In this document: positions 33,708 through 42,131 of the stretch, piece by piece
How positions within the stretch are numbered: position 1 is the stretch's first letter
Layout: each line of letters begins with the position of its first letter
NCBI GenBank assembly: GCA_040752275.1
Contig: JBFMFH010000111.1
Coordinates: 62,001-126,000 of the forward strand
Length of the DNA stretch: 64,000 nucleotides
Direction of reading: 5' to 3'
DNA from: JBFMFH01 sp040752275
Lineage (GTDB): Bacteria > Acidobacteriota > Vicinamibacteria > Vicinamibacterales > JAKQTR01
Position numbers and translations under genes: made by a program
The notes under the pieces: model-generated
What the model was told of the DNA's origin: nothing
The model's database searches: none
Seen by the model: only the letters and a program-made list of their open reading frames with translations

Positions 33708-34711
33708 GAGCGACGTCCCGAGAGCACCGCGAACCAGGCGTTCGTGGCCTCGGCAATCGAATCGGGATCCCACACCGGGGCGTGCCGCCAGTCTTGGATG
33801 TGGGCGAGCATCTCGGCCACGCCGGTCTCGAAGGGCACCTGGGGCGTCCAGCCCAACTCACGCCGGATCTTGCTGATGTCGGCCCAGGTGCAATCGGGCT
33901 CGCCGGGACGCTTGGGTACGTGAACCGTCTCGCCGCCGAGCAACTGGGCCAGCCTGTTCACCGACTGGGGACTCCCGGCACCGGCGTTGTACCAGGTGTG
34001 GGTGCGGTCCGATTGGGCCGCAGCCAGGAAGGCCCGGACGAGATCGGTGGCAAACACGAAGTCACGGGTCTGCGTGCCGTCGCCGACGATCGTGAGCGGT
34101 CTTCCCGCCAGCTTTTGGGCCAGGAACACACCGAAGACCGCGCCGTACGCGCCCGATGTCCGGGACCGAGGTCCGTAGGCGTTGAAGATCCGGATCGAGA
34201 CCACCGGCAGCCGGTAGACGCGGCCCCAGTGAAGGACGGCCTCCTCACCCATCCACTTGCTGAGGGCGTACGGGTACTCGGGGTGAATCGGCGCCCCTTC
34301 GGTCGTCGGCAGCTCCGTGGCGATGCCGTAGCACGACGAGGAGGCCGCGTAGACGAACTTCGCGACGCCGGCAGCCCGCGCGGCCTCCAGCGCGGCGACG
34401 GTGCCCATGACGTTGACCGACACGTACTCGACCGGCTTCTCGATCGACGGTACGATGTCCCCGATGCCGGCGAAGTGGAACACGTACCGCGCGCCGGCGA
34501 ACAGCGTGCTCCCGGGCCGTGCGTCGCGGATGTCCGACAGGTCGACCTCGAGCCGCGGGTCGGTCTTGTGACGATCGAGGTTGGCGAGGCGCCCGCCGGC
34601 CAGATTGTCGATGACTCGGACCCGGAAGCCCGACTCCAGCAAGAGGTCCACCATGTGGCTGCCGAGGAACCCGGCACCACCCGTCACGACGGCCATCGGC
34701 GCTGGGCTCAC
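33704..34711 (-). CDS. NAD-dependent sugar epimerase/dehydratase (extended SDR)
   Basis: The protein has 335 residues, taken from GTG at 34711, which forms a GTGA overlap with the neighbour stop; ATG at 34696 is the alternative. The Rossmann loop is VTGGAGFLGSHM, followed by HFAGIGDI, AASSSCYG, catalytic YALSKWMGE (YxxxK), RIFNAYGPRSR and DFVFATDLV. This is the layout of UDP-sugar 4-epimerases and related decarboxylases/dehydratases. It overlaps the kinase fusion gene by 4 bp and follows a second SDR; the two may carry out successive steps on the same NDP-sugar. Confidence 0.88.
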   Translation of the reverse strand: MSPAPMAVVTGGAGFLGSHMVDLLLESGFRVRVIDNLAGGRLANLDRHKTDPRLEVDLSDIRDARPGSTLFAGARYVFHFAGIGDIVPSIEKPVEYVSVNVMGTVAALEAARAAGVAKFVYAASSSCYGIATELPTTEGAPIHPEYPYALSKWMGEEAVLHWGRVYRLPVVSIRIFNAYGPRSRTSGAYGAVFGVFLAQKLAGRPLTIVGDGTQTRDFVFATDLVRAFLAAAQSDRTHTWYNAGAGSPQSVNRLAQLLGGETVHVPKRPGEPDCTWADISKIRRELGWTPQVPFETGVAEMLAHIQDWRHAPVWDPDSIAEATNAWFAVLSGRRS

Positions 34712-35706
34712 CTGAGGTTGATCCGCTTGACGGTCCGCACGTTGAAATACCGGTCGTCGGCCAGGGAGTTCGGTAGTTTGCCGTCGCGGAACGCCCGGCA
34801 GAGATCGCGCACGGCGTCCTCGATCGTGCGCTTCGGCATCCATCCGAGCTTCTCGGCGATCTTCCGCGAGGATACGTGATAGGAGCGAGGGTCGTCGCTG
34901 GGCGTGGTCTCGATGGGGATTGGCGCCAGTTCCGGGAACTCTTGTTCGACGACGCGCTTCACCTGGCCAGCCAGCTCCGACACGGTGAAGTTCTCGTACC
35001 CGGCATTGAAGATCTCGCCCGCCACCTTCGAGTCGGGAATGTCCAGCAGCTCGACGTACAGGTCGGCGATGTCGTCGATGTGGATGTTCGGCCGCTTCTG
35101 GGCTCCGCCGAAGACGGTGATCTTACGCTTGTTCACCGCGTGATTCGTCAGGATGTTGACGGTCAGGTCGAGCCGCGTTCGCGGCGAGTAGCCGCAAACG
35201 GTCGCGGGCCGGATGATGATGGTCGTGAACCCCGGCGACTGGTACTTGAGCAGCAGCGGTTCGGTCAGGCCCTTGTAGCGGTTGTATTCGCTCACGGGCA
35301 CGAGCGGGTGCTCTTCGGTGACCTCGGGCGCGTCGCTGACGCCATACACCGAGCTCGTGGACGCGTAGATGTACCGGCGCACGCCAGCCGCGACACTCGC
35401 CCTGACCATTGGCTCGAACGAGTCGTAGTTGATCGACCGGCTCAGGTCGGGATCCAGCTCGAAGCTCGGATCGTTCGAGAGGCAAGCCAGGTTGATGACC
35501 GCATCGGCCCCGCGTACGGCCCGGGTATAGGCGGCTGTATCCCGAATATCTCCCCTGATCACGGTCAGGTCCGGATGCGCGGGCAGACCATCGGCACCGA
35601 ACAGCATCAGGTCGTAGACCGTGACGGCACAGCCTTTCGCCAGCAGCTTCGGAACGAGCACGCACCCCTTGTATCCCGCACCTCCGATGACTGCGACGTT
35701 CTTCAT
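34708..35706 (-). CDS. NAD-dependent sugar epimerase/dehydratase (extended SDR)
   Basis: The protein has 332 residues. ATG at 35706 (MKNVAVIGGAGYKGC) is chosen; the frame is open upstream but that stretch lies within the regulator gene. It has GGAGYKGCVL, NLACLSNDPSF, ASTSSVYG, catalytic YNRYKGLTE (YxxxK), IIRPATVCGYSPRTR and a NIHIDDIADLYVELL segment. The CGYSPRTRLD and NDPSFELD segments are typical of SDRs in sugar-nucleotide and lipopolysaccharide loci that act on NDP-hexoses. It is 29 bp from the regulator, so it is the first enzyme gene of the leftward operon. Confidence 0.87.
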   Translation of the reverse strand: MKNVAVIGGAGYKGCVLVPKLLAKGCAVTVYDLMLFGADGLPAHPDLTVIRGDIRDTAAYTRAVRGADAVINLACLSNDPSFELDPDLSRSINYDSFEPMVRASVAAGVRRYIYASTSSVYGVSDAPEVTEEHPLVPVSEYNRYKGLTEPLLLKYQSPGFTTIIIRPATVCGYSPRTRLDLTVNILTNHAVNKRKITVFGGAQKRPNIHIDDIADLYVELLDIPDSKVAGEIFNAGYENFTVSELAGQVKRVVEQEFPELAPIPIETTPSDDPRSYHVSSRKIAEKLGWMPKRTIEDAVRDLCRAFRDGKLPNSLADDRYFNVRTVKRINLR

Positions 35707-35735
35707 CGTCCCTCTACCGATTCCGTGTCGGACCG

Positions 35736-36371
35736 TCAGATCCAGAAGACCCGCTCTTGGGCGATGCCATGCTTCGTCAGCCGCTTGGTGATTCTCGCGT
35801 CGTCGGTGAACGACATCACCACGAGGACGTCGTAGCGGACGCCGCGCGCCTCGAGTCGGCCCAGCTGCCGGTGGGAGTACACCGGCACATCGAAGAACTT
35901 CCTCACCTGGTCCTTCGCCTTGTCGTCGACGACACCGACCAGACTGAGGTCGGTGTGCTGCAGGCAGATGTACCCGACCTCGGCCACCTCCCCGGCGCCG
36001 TAGAACAGGATGCGCTTCGGCTCGTCGCCGTCCGGTGCGGCGCCAGGGCGTGACGGCCACGCCTCGGACAGCACGGCGAACCGCTCCAGGATCCGATCCC
36101 TCGCCGTGGCGTAGAAGCGGATGGACCGATCGAGGTACGCCCTCGTCATCCGGCTCTTCTCGGCCATGCCGGCCGGCGTCAGGAGGTACAGGAAGCGATT
36201 GGGACGGACGTGGACCATCCGGACCCAGCCCTTTCTCACGAACCGGCGGATGAGCAGGTTCGTGAGACCCAGCGCGATGCCGAGATTCTGGGAGATAAGC
36301 CGCTGGGAACGGGGTGCCCCGGCCGCCAGCTCGGTCAGAATCCTATGGGCGTGTTCTTCGTGGGACGTCAC
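35736..36371 (-). CDS. Winged-helix regulator with C-terminal Rossmann-like domain
   Basis: This 211-residue protein starts with GTG at 36371. Residues about 5-75 form a MarR/winged-helix DNA-binding domain (LISQNLGIALGLTNLLIRRFVRKGWV, the recognition helix, then LTPAGMAEKSRM). Residues about 115-211 form a Rossmann-like domain: ILFYGAGEVAEVG, VGVVDDKAKDQ, FFDVPVYSHRQL, resembling the nucleotide-binding part of PglD- and CapD-type sugar enzymes. It is the first gene of the long leftward operon, so it may sense a pathway metabolite and control its own cluster. EPS-associated MarR-type regulators are known at such positions; the sensor role here is inference. Confidence 0.8.
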   Translation of the reverse strand: MTSHEEHAHRILTELAAGAPRSQRLISQNLGIALGLTNLLIRRFVRKGWVRMVHVRPNRFLYLLTPAGMAEKSRMTRAYLDRSIRFYATARDRILERFAVLSEAWPSRPGAAPDGDEPKRILFYGAGEVAEVGYICLQHTDLSLVGVVDDKAKDQVRKFFDVPVYSHRQLGRLEARGVRYDVLVVMSFTDDARITKRLTKHGIAQERVFWI

Positions 36372-36664
36372 GATGGGCGGACCCGCTTGCGAGGATTACG
36401 CTGATGCAAGTCACTGAATGTACTGAGTTTACGAGCCAATGGTGGGCCTAATCGGCACACTCCGTGCCTGTGGCTTACACCGGAGGCGCACGGCAGAATA
36501 GGCCCCCCAGCCGGGGAGAGGCAGGGTGTTCACGCGATGAACGAGCAATTATCGGCCGGAACCCCGGCCGTGTCAATCGGAAGCGCCGCCCGGAAGGCCC
36601 AGGGCGTCGCCGTCATAACGCTCGTGCCTCTCGACACCCTTGCTGGGCCCATTGCAGAATCGGG
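36372..36664. promoter_or_regulatory. Divergent intergenic region between the leftward operon and the rightward genes
   Basis: This 293-bp stretch without a convincing gene separates the leftward regulator start from the rightward GT2 start. It is clearly richer in A/T near 36395-36470 than the coding regions, as expected for a promoter region. A direct repeat ACTGA lies at 36413-36417 and 36422-36426, about 45 bp upstream of the regulator start, and could be a regulator site. I see no good -35/-10 pair on either strand. The operator idea is weak. Confidence 0.45.
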
Positions 36665-37435
36665 ATGACACCGATGCTGACTGCGGATCCCGAGCCATGT
36701 CTCTCGATCGTCATTCCCACCTACAACGAGGCCCGCGGCATCGCCGAGACTCTCGCCCAATGGTCGGCATCCCTCCGCACCTGGGCGTCCACCTGGGAGG
36801 TACTGGTGGCCGACGATGGGAGCACGGATGCCACGGTGGCCTGCGTGAAGGACGCGATGCCGGAAGATGCGAGAATCCGCATCATCGAGCTGCCCCATCG
36901 CGGCAAAGGCTCCGCTGTCCGCCAGGGGATGCTGTCGGCCAGAGGCGCCTGGCGGTTTCTGGCGGACGCGGACCTGTCCATGGACGTCGGTGCACTGCAA
37001 AGCTTCTTTGTCCCGTCCGGCGAGCGAGGGCTCGCCGATGTCGTGATGGGTTCGCGGGAAGCCGCTGGCGCGAGGCGCGTCGGTGAGCCCTGGCGGCGCC
37101 ATGCCATCGGAAGGGTCTTCAATTGGCTCGCCAGGTTGGTGGCCGTGCCCGGCGTGCAGGACACCCAGTGCGGGTTCAAGCTATTCAGCAGGCAGGCCGC
37201 CCTGTCACTCTTTCCCCATCAGACGCTGGACGGGTTCGCCTACGATGTGGAGATCCTGTTCCTGGCCCGCCGGGCCGGCTTCTCCATGCTCGAGCTTCCC
37301 ATCACGTGGACCTTCAGGCCCAGCAGCCGGGTGCGCGTCGGCACGGGATCACGCGCATTTGCCGATGTGCTCCGGATACGATGGAACGCACTGGCGGGCA
37401 GGTACGATGGGCTCGGACGCCATGTAGCGGTGTAA
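36665..37435 (+). CDS. Family 2 glycosyltransferase, dolichyl/polyprenyl-phosphate sugar synthase-like
   Basis: The protein has 256 residues from ATG at 36665; frames up to 67 codons longer contain unlikely Arg-rich sequence. It is a GT2 domain (GT-A fold): LSIVIPTYNEARGI, VLVADDGSTD, HRGKGSAVRQGML, FLADADLSMD (metal-binding DxD-like Asp) and DTQCGFKLFSR. The last motif, with its Cys-Gly-Phe-Lys run, is typical of dolichyl-phosphate beta-glucosyltransferases and bacterial relatives that charge a polyprenyl phosphate with one sugar. No membrane helices. The membrane protein gene downstream starts in its stop (TAATG), so they are probably a donor/transferase pair. Confidence 0.85.
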   Translation: MTPMLTADPEPCLSIVIPTYNEARGIAETLAQWSASLRTWASTWEVLVADDGSTDATVACVKDAMPEDARIRIIELPHRGKGSAVRQGMLSARGAWRFLADADLSMDVGALQSFFVPSGERGLADVVMGSREAAGARRVGEPWRRHAIGRVFNWLARLVAVPGVQDTQCGFKLFSRQAALSLFPHQTLDGFAYDVEILFLARRAGFSMLELPITWTFRPSSRVRVGTGSRAFADVLRIRWNALAGRYDGLGRHVAV

Positions 37436-38880
37436 TGCTGATGCCCTTCTTGCGGAATGGACCAGGCATCTGGGGCGCGGTGACGCTGTTCTTCATGCTC
37501 GTCGTCGCCGGTGCACTGTCGTGGTGCCTCTTCCACACGCCCCTGACACTGCACGACGGATTGGGTCCGATCCTCGATGCCCAGGCTGCGGCGTCGGCGT
37601 ACGACATGTTCATGAGCGGGTTATGGAGCCGCGGCTACCTGAGGCCACTGCGCCTCGCGCAAGTCAAGTGGGTCTTCGACCTCTCGTCCGGGCACTACTT
37701 CGCCGCGTACAAGGCGGTCCACGCCGGCCTGGTCCTGCTGACGTTTGTGCTATTCGCTCGGGTGCTCAGGGTCCGGACACCGATCGAGTTCGTGGCCGCG
37801 ACGGTGGCGACGATGGTGCTCGTCGGCCACCACGCGTTCTTCATGCTCGTGGGCGAGGCCTACCCGATCAACCACTTCATCGAGATCCTCGCCCTCGTAC
37901 TGCTGGTTGTGGGACTTGCGCGCGGACGCCCCGGTTGGCTGCCCGACCTCTCGGCGGTGTTGGCTCTTGCCATTGCCGTGCTGGTGATTGAGTCCGGCCT
38001 GCTCGTGTGGGTCGCGATCGTGAGCTGTTACCTGCTCGGCTGGCGAGGATTATCGCGCCGCGCGTTGGTCGCGACGAGCGTGCTGGTCGCCGGCTACCTG
38101 TACCTGCGCTTCGCCGTGATCCACGTGGGCGGCCCGGGCCTGGATGAGCGGGCATCGGGGTTCCTGCTCGAACGCCTGGAGCCGGCCCAGCTCATCGCCA
38201 GGTTCGGTGACAACCCCCTGCCCTTCTATGCGTACAACGTCGCGTCGGCTTTCTCGACCGTCTTTCTGTCAGAGCCGCGCGGCGGCGTCTGGACGGTGGT
38301 CCGGGCATGGCTGGATGGCCACCTTCAGCCATGGATGGTGTTTCACGTCGTGTCCTCTGCGTTGGCCACCCTGGTCGTCGTCGGACTGGTGTTGGGACGT
38401 TGGCGGCGCTACGTCGGGCGGCAGTTCGGCGACGCCGATCGCCTGATGCTTCTGGGGCTGATGATGGCCGGCGCAAACGCGGTCATGAGCTACGCGTATC
38501 TGAAGGACGAAGTCCTCAGCGTGGCTGCGGCGTTCTACGCGTCGGCGGTTTTTGCCGCGGTGGCCGAAATCGGCCGGTGGTGGGTCGCGCGGCCGCGCCG
38601 GCTGCTGCCCGCATTCTGTCTCGTGTCGGTCCTGGCCGTCGTTTCGTGTCTGTGGACCACGCGCGCGGCCGGCTGTTTCTACAACCTCCGCAGCTTCGCG
38701 TCGAAGGTGTCGGCAGACTGGGCTGATCATTCCCTCGCAGACGACTTCCCGGAGATGGCGGCCAGTCCTGACGCCGTTCGGCTCTACGACACCCTGCGGC
38801 GCGAGGCCCTCGACTTGCGGACCCCGCACGCCCATTTCACGGATGAACGGCATGTCCAGCGATTCATCGAGATCCGGTAG
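37435..38880 (+). CDS. Polytopic membrane protein, possible GT-C-type sugar transferase
   Basis: This 481-residue protein starts with ATG at 37435, sharing one base with the preceding stop. It has about ten hydrophobic segments, beginning GAVTLFFMLVVAGALSWCLF, then a loop with LHDGLGPILDAQ and further helices (FVAATVATMVLVGHHAF, LVLLVVGLARG). The first long loop after helix 1 contains Asp residues, as in GT-C enzymes that use polyprenyl-phosphate sugars. I do not recognise a named family. With the GT2 before it, it could transfer a polyprenyl-linked sugar in the periplasm. The C-terminal ~90 residues are soluble. Confidence 0.6.
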   Translation: MLMPFLRNGPGIWGAVTLFFMLVVAGALSWCLFHTPLTLHDGLGPILDAQAAASAYDMFMSGLWSRGYLRPLRLAQVKWVFDLSSGHYFAAYKAVHAGLVLLTFVLFARVLRVRTPIEFVAATVATMVLVGHHAFFMLVGEAYPINHFIEILALVLLVVGLARGRPGWLPDLSAVLALAIAVLVIESGLLVWVAIVSCYLLGWRGLSRRALVATSVLVAGYLYLRFAVIHVGGPGLDERASGFLLERLEPAQLIARFGDNPLPFYAYNVASAFSTVFLSEPRGGVWTVVRAWLDGHLQPWMVFHVVSSALATLVVVGLVLGRWRRYVGRQFGDADRLMLLGLMMAGANAVMSYAYLKDEVLSVAAAFYASAVFAAVAEIGRWWVARPRRLLPAFCLVSVLAVVSCLWTTRAAGCFYNLRSFASKVSADWADHSLADDFPEMAASPDAVRLYDTLRREALDLRTPHAHFTDERHVQRFIEIR

Positions 38881-39325
38881 CCTGTTCGGGTCCGCCTTCG
38901 CGGTGGTCGGGCTTCCGCCGATGCTGCTGGCCGCAGCCCTCATGGCGTTGGTGTCTGGAGTCGGCCCGATCCATCAAGCCTTCTGGCCGTTGCCGTCCCT
39001 GACTGCCGCAGAAGCGGCCGCCCAGGGGGACATTCCGGCCCTGCTGGCCGCCGTTCGGGCTGGTTCCAGCCTCAGGGCTCCTCAACCCGTGCGGGCCGGT
39101 ATTATCCGGCGCGCGCGCTCCGTCACGCCCCTCGAGGCGGCTGTCCTGGGGAAGAGCCGTCGCGCGCTCACGTTCCTCCTCGACGCAGGCGTCGAACCGA
39201 CGACCGCCGACATCCGCCGCCTGCTGTGCTTCGCCGGCGACAGCGACAGGCGCGAGCTTCGCGAGGTGTTGATTGCCCGTTTCGGACCGCAGCCGCCGGG
39301 AGACTGTTCTGCTGTCACCTGGTAG
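38852..39325 (+). CDS. Small membrane protein with ankyrin-like repeats
   Basis: The protein has 157 residues from ATG at 38852 (an ATG at 38843 is also possible); it overlaps the preceding gene by about 29 bp in another frame. One N-terminal hydrophobic helix (VVGLPPMLLAAALMALVSG) is followed by repeats of ankyrin style: AAAQGDIPALLAAVRAGSSL, then TPLEAAVLGKSRRALTFLLDAGVEP and a shorter partial one. The layout suggests an anchored protein-protein contact module facing one side of the membrane. It is the last gene of the rightward group, 15 bp from the convergent methyltransferase. No function can be assigned. Confidence 0.6.
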   Translation: MSSDSSRSGSLFGSAFAVVGLPPMLLAAALMALVSGVGPIHQAFWPLPSLTAAEAAAQGDIPALLAAVRAGSSLRAPQPVRAGIIRRARSVTPLEAAVLGKSRRALTFLLDAGVEPTTADIRRLLCFAGDSDRRELREVLIARFGPQPPGDCSAVTW

Positions 39326-39340
39326 TCCGGGCGGGGGCCA

Positions 39341-40294
39341 CTATCGCCGCGTGACGATCGAGGTGATGCTGCCGCTGTCTTTCGTGATGATCTTCACGTG
39401 GAACGTGCTCTCGTTCCTGCGCTGGAAGTCCTGCAGGAACGCGATTGTCGAATTGGTACCGTCGTATCCGTACTCGGGGTCACCCGACGTCTGCAGATCC
39501 TCGATGATGTAGCACCGCCTCCAGTTGCCCAGCAGGTTCGAGAACGTGTCCTGCTGATCCTTCACGCGATGTGACGCGTCATCGACGATGATGTCGAACA
39601 CGCGGTCGGTCCGGTAGTCGGACTGTGCGCATTGCAGGAACTCGACCCTGTCGAGTCCCTCGAGGAACGCCCCAACATCCCGGTTGTCGATGCAGGTGAT
39701 CGTGGCGTTGGGGAAGTAGTCGAGCCACATCCGGACCGACCGCCCCTTGCAGACGCCGATCTCCAGCAGCGACGTCACCTCGAAACGAACCGGCTCGAGT
39801 ACCGTGTTGTAGTCCTCGGTGAACTTGTGGTGGAGCGCCTTGTCCGTGCGGTGCTTGACGCCCAGCGCCGTCAGGGTGTCCGGCTTCCCCGCTGTGTGGC
39901 CGCTTCCGCCTGCTGCCTCGGGAGGCGTCGCGAGCGTCGCCAGAAGGGCGTCTGCGAGTTCGGACTGTGCCTCGCGCAGCTCGGAGATCGCCGCGTTCAG
40001 GCGAGCCGAGAGGTCGTCTGCCTGGCAGCGCAGGTAGGCCGCCACGAGGCCGAGGTCGGCGAGCAGCATCTGCTCGATCGCCGCGTCGATGGGTGTCCCG
40101 ACGTCCCGGGTGTCCGAGAGGATTTCGGTGAACCCCCCCAACCGGGCCAGCATCAGATCCATCGGAAAGGGAGCCCGACCGCCCAGCGTGTCCAAATCAG
40201 CCGCGCTGTTGGAGGGTGGCTTCTGCAGGACCGACGCCGGTGGCATCGATGCGAGGAGGCGTTCGAGCGCCCGGCACTTCTCCGACAGCGTCAT
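39341..40294 (-). CDS. CmcI/TylF-like sugar O-methyltransferase with N-terminal helical extension
   Basis: This 317-residue protein carries an N-terminal part (about 1-135) of helices and low-complexity spacer (LSARLNAAISELREAQSELAD) and then a methyltransferase of the macrocin/CmcI type: LGVKHRTDKALHHKFTEDY, LLEIGVCKGRSVRMWLDYFP, CIDNRDVG and FDIIVDDASH. These enzymes O-methylate sugars in antibiotics and surface glycans, often needing a divalent metal bound by the DDAS aspartates. It is 20 bp downstream of a GT-C-type gene. The family is remembered, not searched. Confidence 0.82.
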   Translation of the reverse strand: MTLSEKCRALERLLASMPPASVLQKPPSNSAADLDTLGGRAPFPMDLMLARLGGFTEILSDTRDVGTPIDAAIEQMLLADLGLVAAYLRCQADDLSARLNAAISELREAQSELADALLATLATPPEAAGGSGHTAGKPDTLTALGVKHRTDKALHHKFTEDYNTVLEPVRFEVTSLLEIGVCKGRSVRMWLDYFPNATITCIDNRDVGAFLEGLDRVEFLQCAQSDYRTDRVFDIIVDDASHRVKDQQDTFSNLLGNWRRCYIIEDLQTSGDPEYGYDGTNSTIAFLQDFQRRNESTFHVKIITKDSGSITSIVTRR

Positions 40295-40314
40295 CGCCTC
40301 CTCCCCGAGTTCGC

Positions 40315-42048
40315 CTATCTGAAGCAGGGCCAGCCAAGGGGGGCGTAGGTGCCCGTGGGGACGAGCGAGTTCTCAACCAGCAGTACCACCGAGAACCGTC
40401 CGTCGAGCGCCTGCTCGCCCGCCGTGCGATAGTGCGCGTCGAAGTGCTCGGCGATTCGCGGGTAGGCCTCCAGGAAGCTCGAGAACTCCGGTTCGGCCGC
40501 CACGACAGCGACGGACACCGACTGGCGCCGCAGCCGCTCCAGTGTGAGTGCCTCTGCCTCGGGCGTCCTGAAGAACCCGGCACGCAGGTCGGCATGTCCT
40601 CCGGCAAAGCCCCGCTGGGCCAGCGCCAGCACTTGCGGCAGGTACGGCTGCATGAAGACGCGGTCGGATGGACCCGTGCAGTCGCGCAGGTAGAACGCGA
40701 GCCGCATGACGCCAGGGGTGTCCGGACTGGTCCAGTTCTCCAGCGGCCAGACCTGCTTCAGCCGGCTGCCCACCAGGATGGTGCGGCGAACGGCCCGGCG
40801 CGGTCCTTCGACGAGGCCAGCCTTGTCGAGGCGCCGGTGCAGATCGTAGGTCAGCGCGGACACGGCCACGAACACGATGACCGCCGTAGCCAGGGCGAAG
40901 AGTCCGGCGGCCACGCGCGTGGCACCGGGCAGTCGGGGTGACACCTCCTCGCGGCCCCGGCGAAGAACCACTAGGCACGCGGCGACCATCCACGCGACAA
41001 GCACCGCGTGGGGCACGAATGGGTCCGCCAGCCGCGCGGCCAGCGGGTGCCGCAGAAAGCCCACGTCGAGCACGAAGGCCAGAGCGGCCACCACGGCGAT
41101 CTTCTCCCTGGCATATGGCCAGGGCGCCCGGAATCCCCTGCGTGACACCAGCACGCCGGCCAACGCCACAAATGGAAGGACGATCTCGAGGTAGAACATC
41201 CACGCGACCCAGTTGTCGCGGAGGACGGCGACGGGTCTCGCCACCGGACCGCCCCGGCTCGCGGCGTCCGAGACCCCGTCGGGATTGTCGAAGAGGCCCG
41301 GCCAGACGGCCGGGGTTCGGCCACGATCCTGCTCGGCCCAGGTCGTGGCCTGCCGGAAGTAGTGGGCCACTCCGCCGTGCAGTTGGATGAAGACCAGGTA
41401 AGGCGACACCAGCGCGATCACCGTCGCGACGTAGACGACCGCGTGCTTCACCCGCTCGCGCGCGGGCAGCCGCACGAGCAAGGCTATCGCGAGACCGGCG
41501 GCGATGGCCACGAAGACCCCGTGATCGTGGCGAAACAGGAACGCCACTGCCGTCACGGCAGCCATCCAGAAGCGCCGCCGGGTGCTCTGGTCGTCGATGA
41601 ACGCCCAGATGACGGGAATCGCCAGCGCGTAGACCAGGATCTTCGGGTAGTTGTAGAAGCGAGGCTCGAGCAGGACCTGGAACCCCGCCGCCGCGAGTCC
41701 CAGGACGATCGAACCGGACGCCCGTCGTGCCAGCCAGAATGTCAACGCCGCGCTGAACGACAGCGCGCCGGCCGAGAAGACCAATTCCGAGAGCGTGCCG
41801 CGGCCGCCGATGAGTTGCACCGCGGCCGCCACGTAGTAGTAGAGGGGCGCGCCGTGATCCACGAAGTCGCGCACGGGCAGGTCGCCCAGGAGGATCTGCC
41901 AGCCACGAACGAGGTAGAAGAAGTGATCGTCGGTGAGTCCACCGAACGACCCGTTGGGATCGTTGAACCTGTACAGCCACGATCCGACGAACACGACTGC
42001 GGCTGACAGCCACATCGTTGCCGCCTGCAGGCGGGACGGGGAGGTCAT
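40315..42048 (-). CDS. GT-C-type polytopic glycosyltransferase (ArnT/PMT-like)
   Basis: This 577-residue protein is taken from ATG at 42048, overlapping the tiny ORF upstream by 4 bp. About ten membrane helices follow the sequence FGGLTDDHFFYLVRGW in the first loop, where the Asp pair sits as in ArnT/PMT family enzymes, and GDLPVRDFVDHGAPLYYYV matches their second conserved loop. A C-terminal soluble part of roughly 170 residues (ending CFR) follows. It should transfer a sugar from a polyprenyl-phosphate donor on the periplasmic face. It is a close paralogue of the protein at 44768-46537, the pair flanking a rightward three-gene block. An in-frame start at 42150 is less likely. Confidence 0.75.
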   Translation of the reverse strand: MTSPSRLQAATMWLSAAVVFVGSWLYRFNDPNGSFGGLTDDHFFYLVRGWQILLGDLPVRDFVDHGAPLYYYVAAAVQLIGGRGTLSELVFSAGALSFSAALTFWLARRASGSIVLGLAAAGFQVLLEPRFYNYPKILVYALAIPVIWAFIDDQSTRRRFWMAAVTAVAFLFRHDHGVFVAIAAGLAIALLVRLPARERVKHAVVYVATVIALVSPYLVFIQLHGGVAHYFRQATTWAEQDRGRTPAVWPGLFDNPDGVSDAASRGGPVARPVAVLRDNWVAWMFYLEIVLPFVALAGVLVSRRGFRAPWPYAREKIAVVAALAFVLDVGFLRHPLAARLADPFVPHAVLVAWMVAACLVVLRRGREEVSPRLPGATRVAAGLFALATAVIVFVAVSALTYDLHRRLDKAGLVEGPRRAVRRTILVGSRLKQVWPLENWTSPDTPGVMRLAFYLRDCTGPSDRVFMQPYLPQVLALAQRGFAGGHADLRAGFFRTPEAEALTLERLRRQSVSVAVVAAEPEFSSFLEAYPRIAEHFDAHYRTAGEQALDGRFSVVLLVENSLVPTGTYAPLGWPCFR

Positions 42049-42131
42049 TCGTCGAGCGCCTGCTGTTCGAGTGCGGGGGCGCGCATCGGCCGGAAGAGCC
42101 GCACGAGCACCGCGGCCTGTTCGGGGTTCAT
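42045..42131 (-). CDS. Possible 28-codon leader ORF translationally coupled to the GT-C gene
   Basis: ATG at 42131 opens a 28-residue ORF (starting MNPEQAAVLVRLFRP) whose stop overlaps the start of the large GT-C gene as ATGA. A clean TATAAT at 42140-42145 lies only 8 bp upstream of the ATG, so the mRNA would be leaderless or nearly so. Codon usage looks normal for the region. It could be a leader that sets translation of the membrane enzyme, or an accident of high GC. Not supported by homology. Confidence 0.3.
   Translation of the reverse strand: MNPEQAAVLVRLFRPMRAPALEQQALDE

Noticed and set aside
36464..36664. 67-codon N-terminal extension of the GT2 gene
   Set aside because: Arg-rich, unlike any GT2 start, and occupying the divergent promoter region; ATG at 36665 gives the normal GT2 N-terminus.
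39326..39340. Possible terminator between the convergent genes
   Set aside because: Only 15 bp, with no stable hairpin followed by a T-run.
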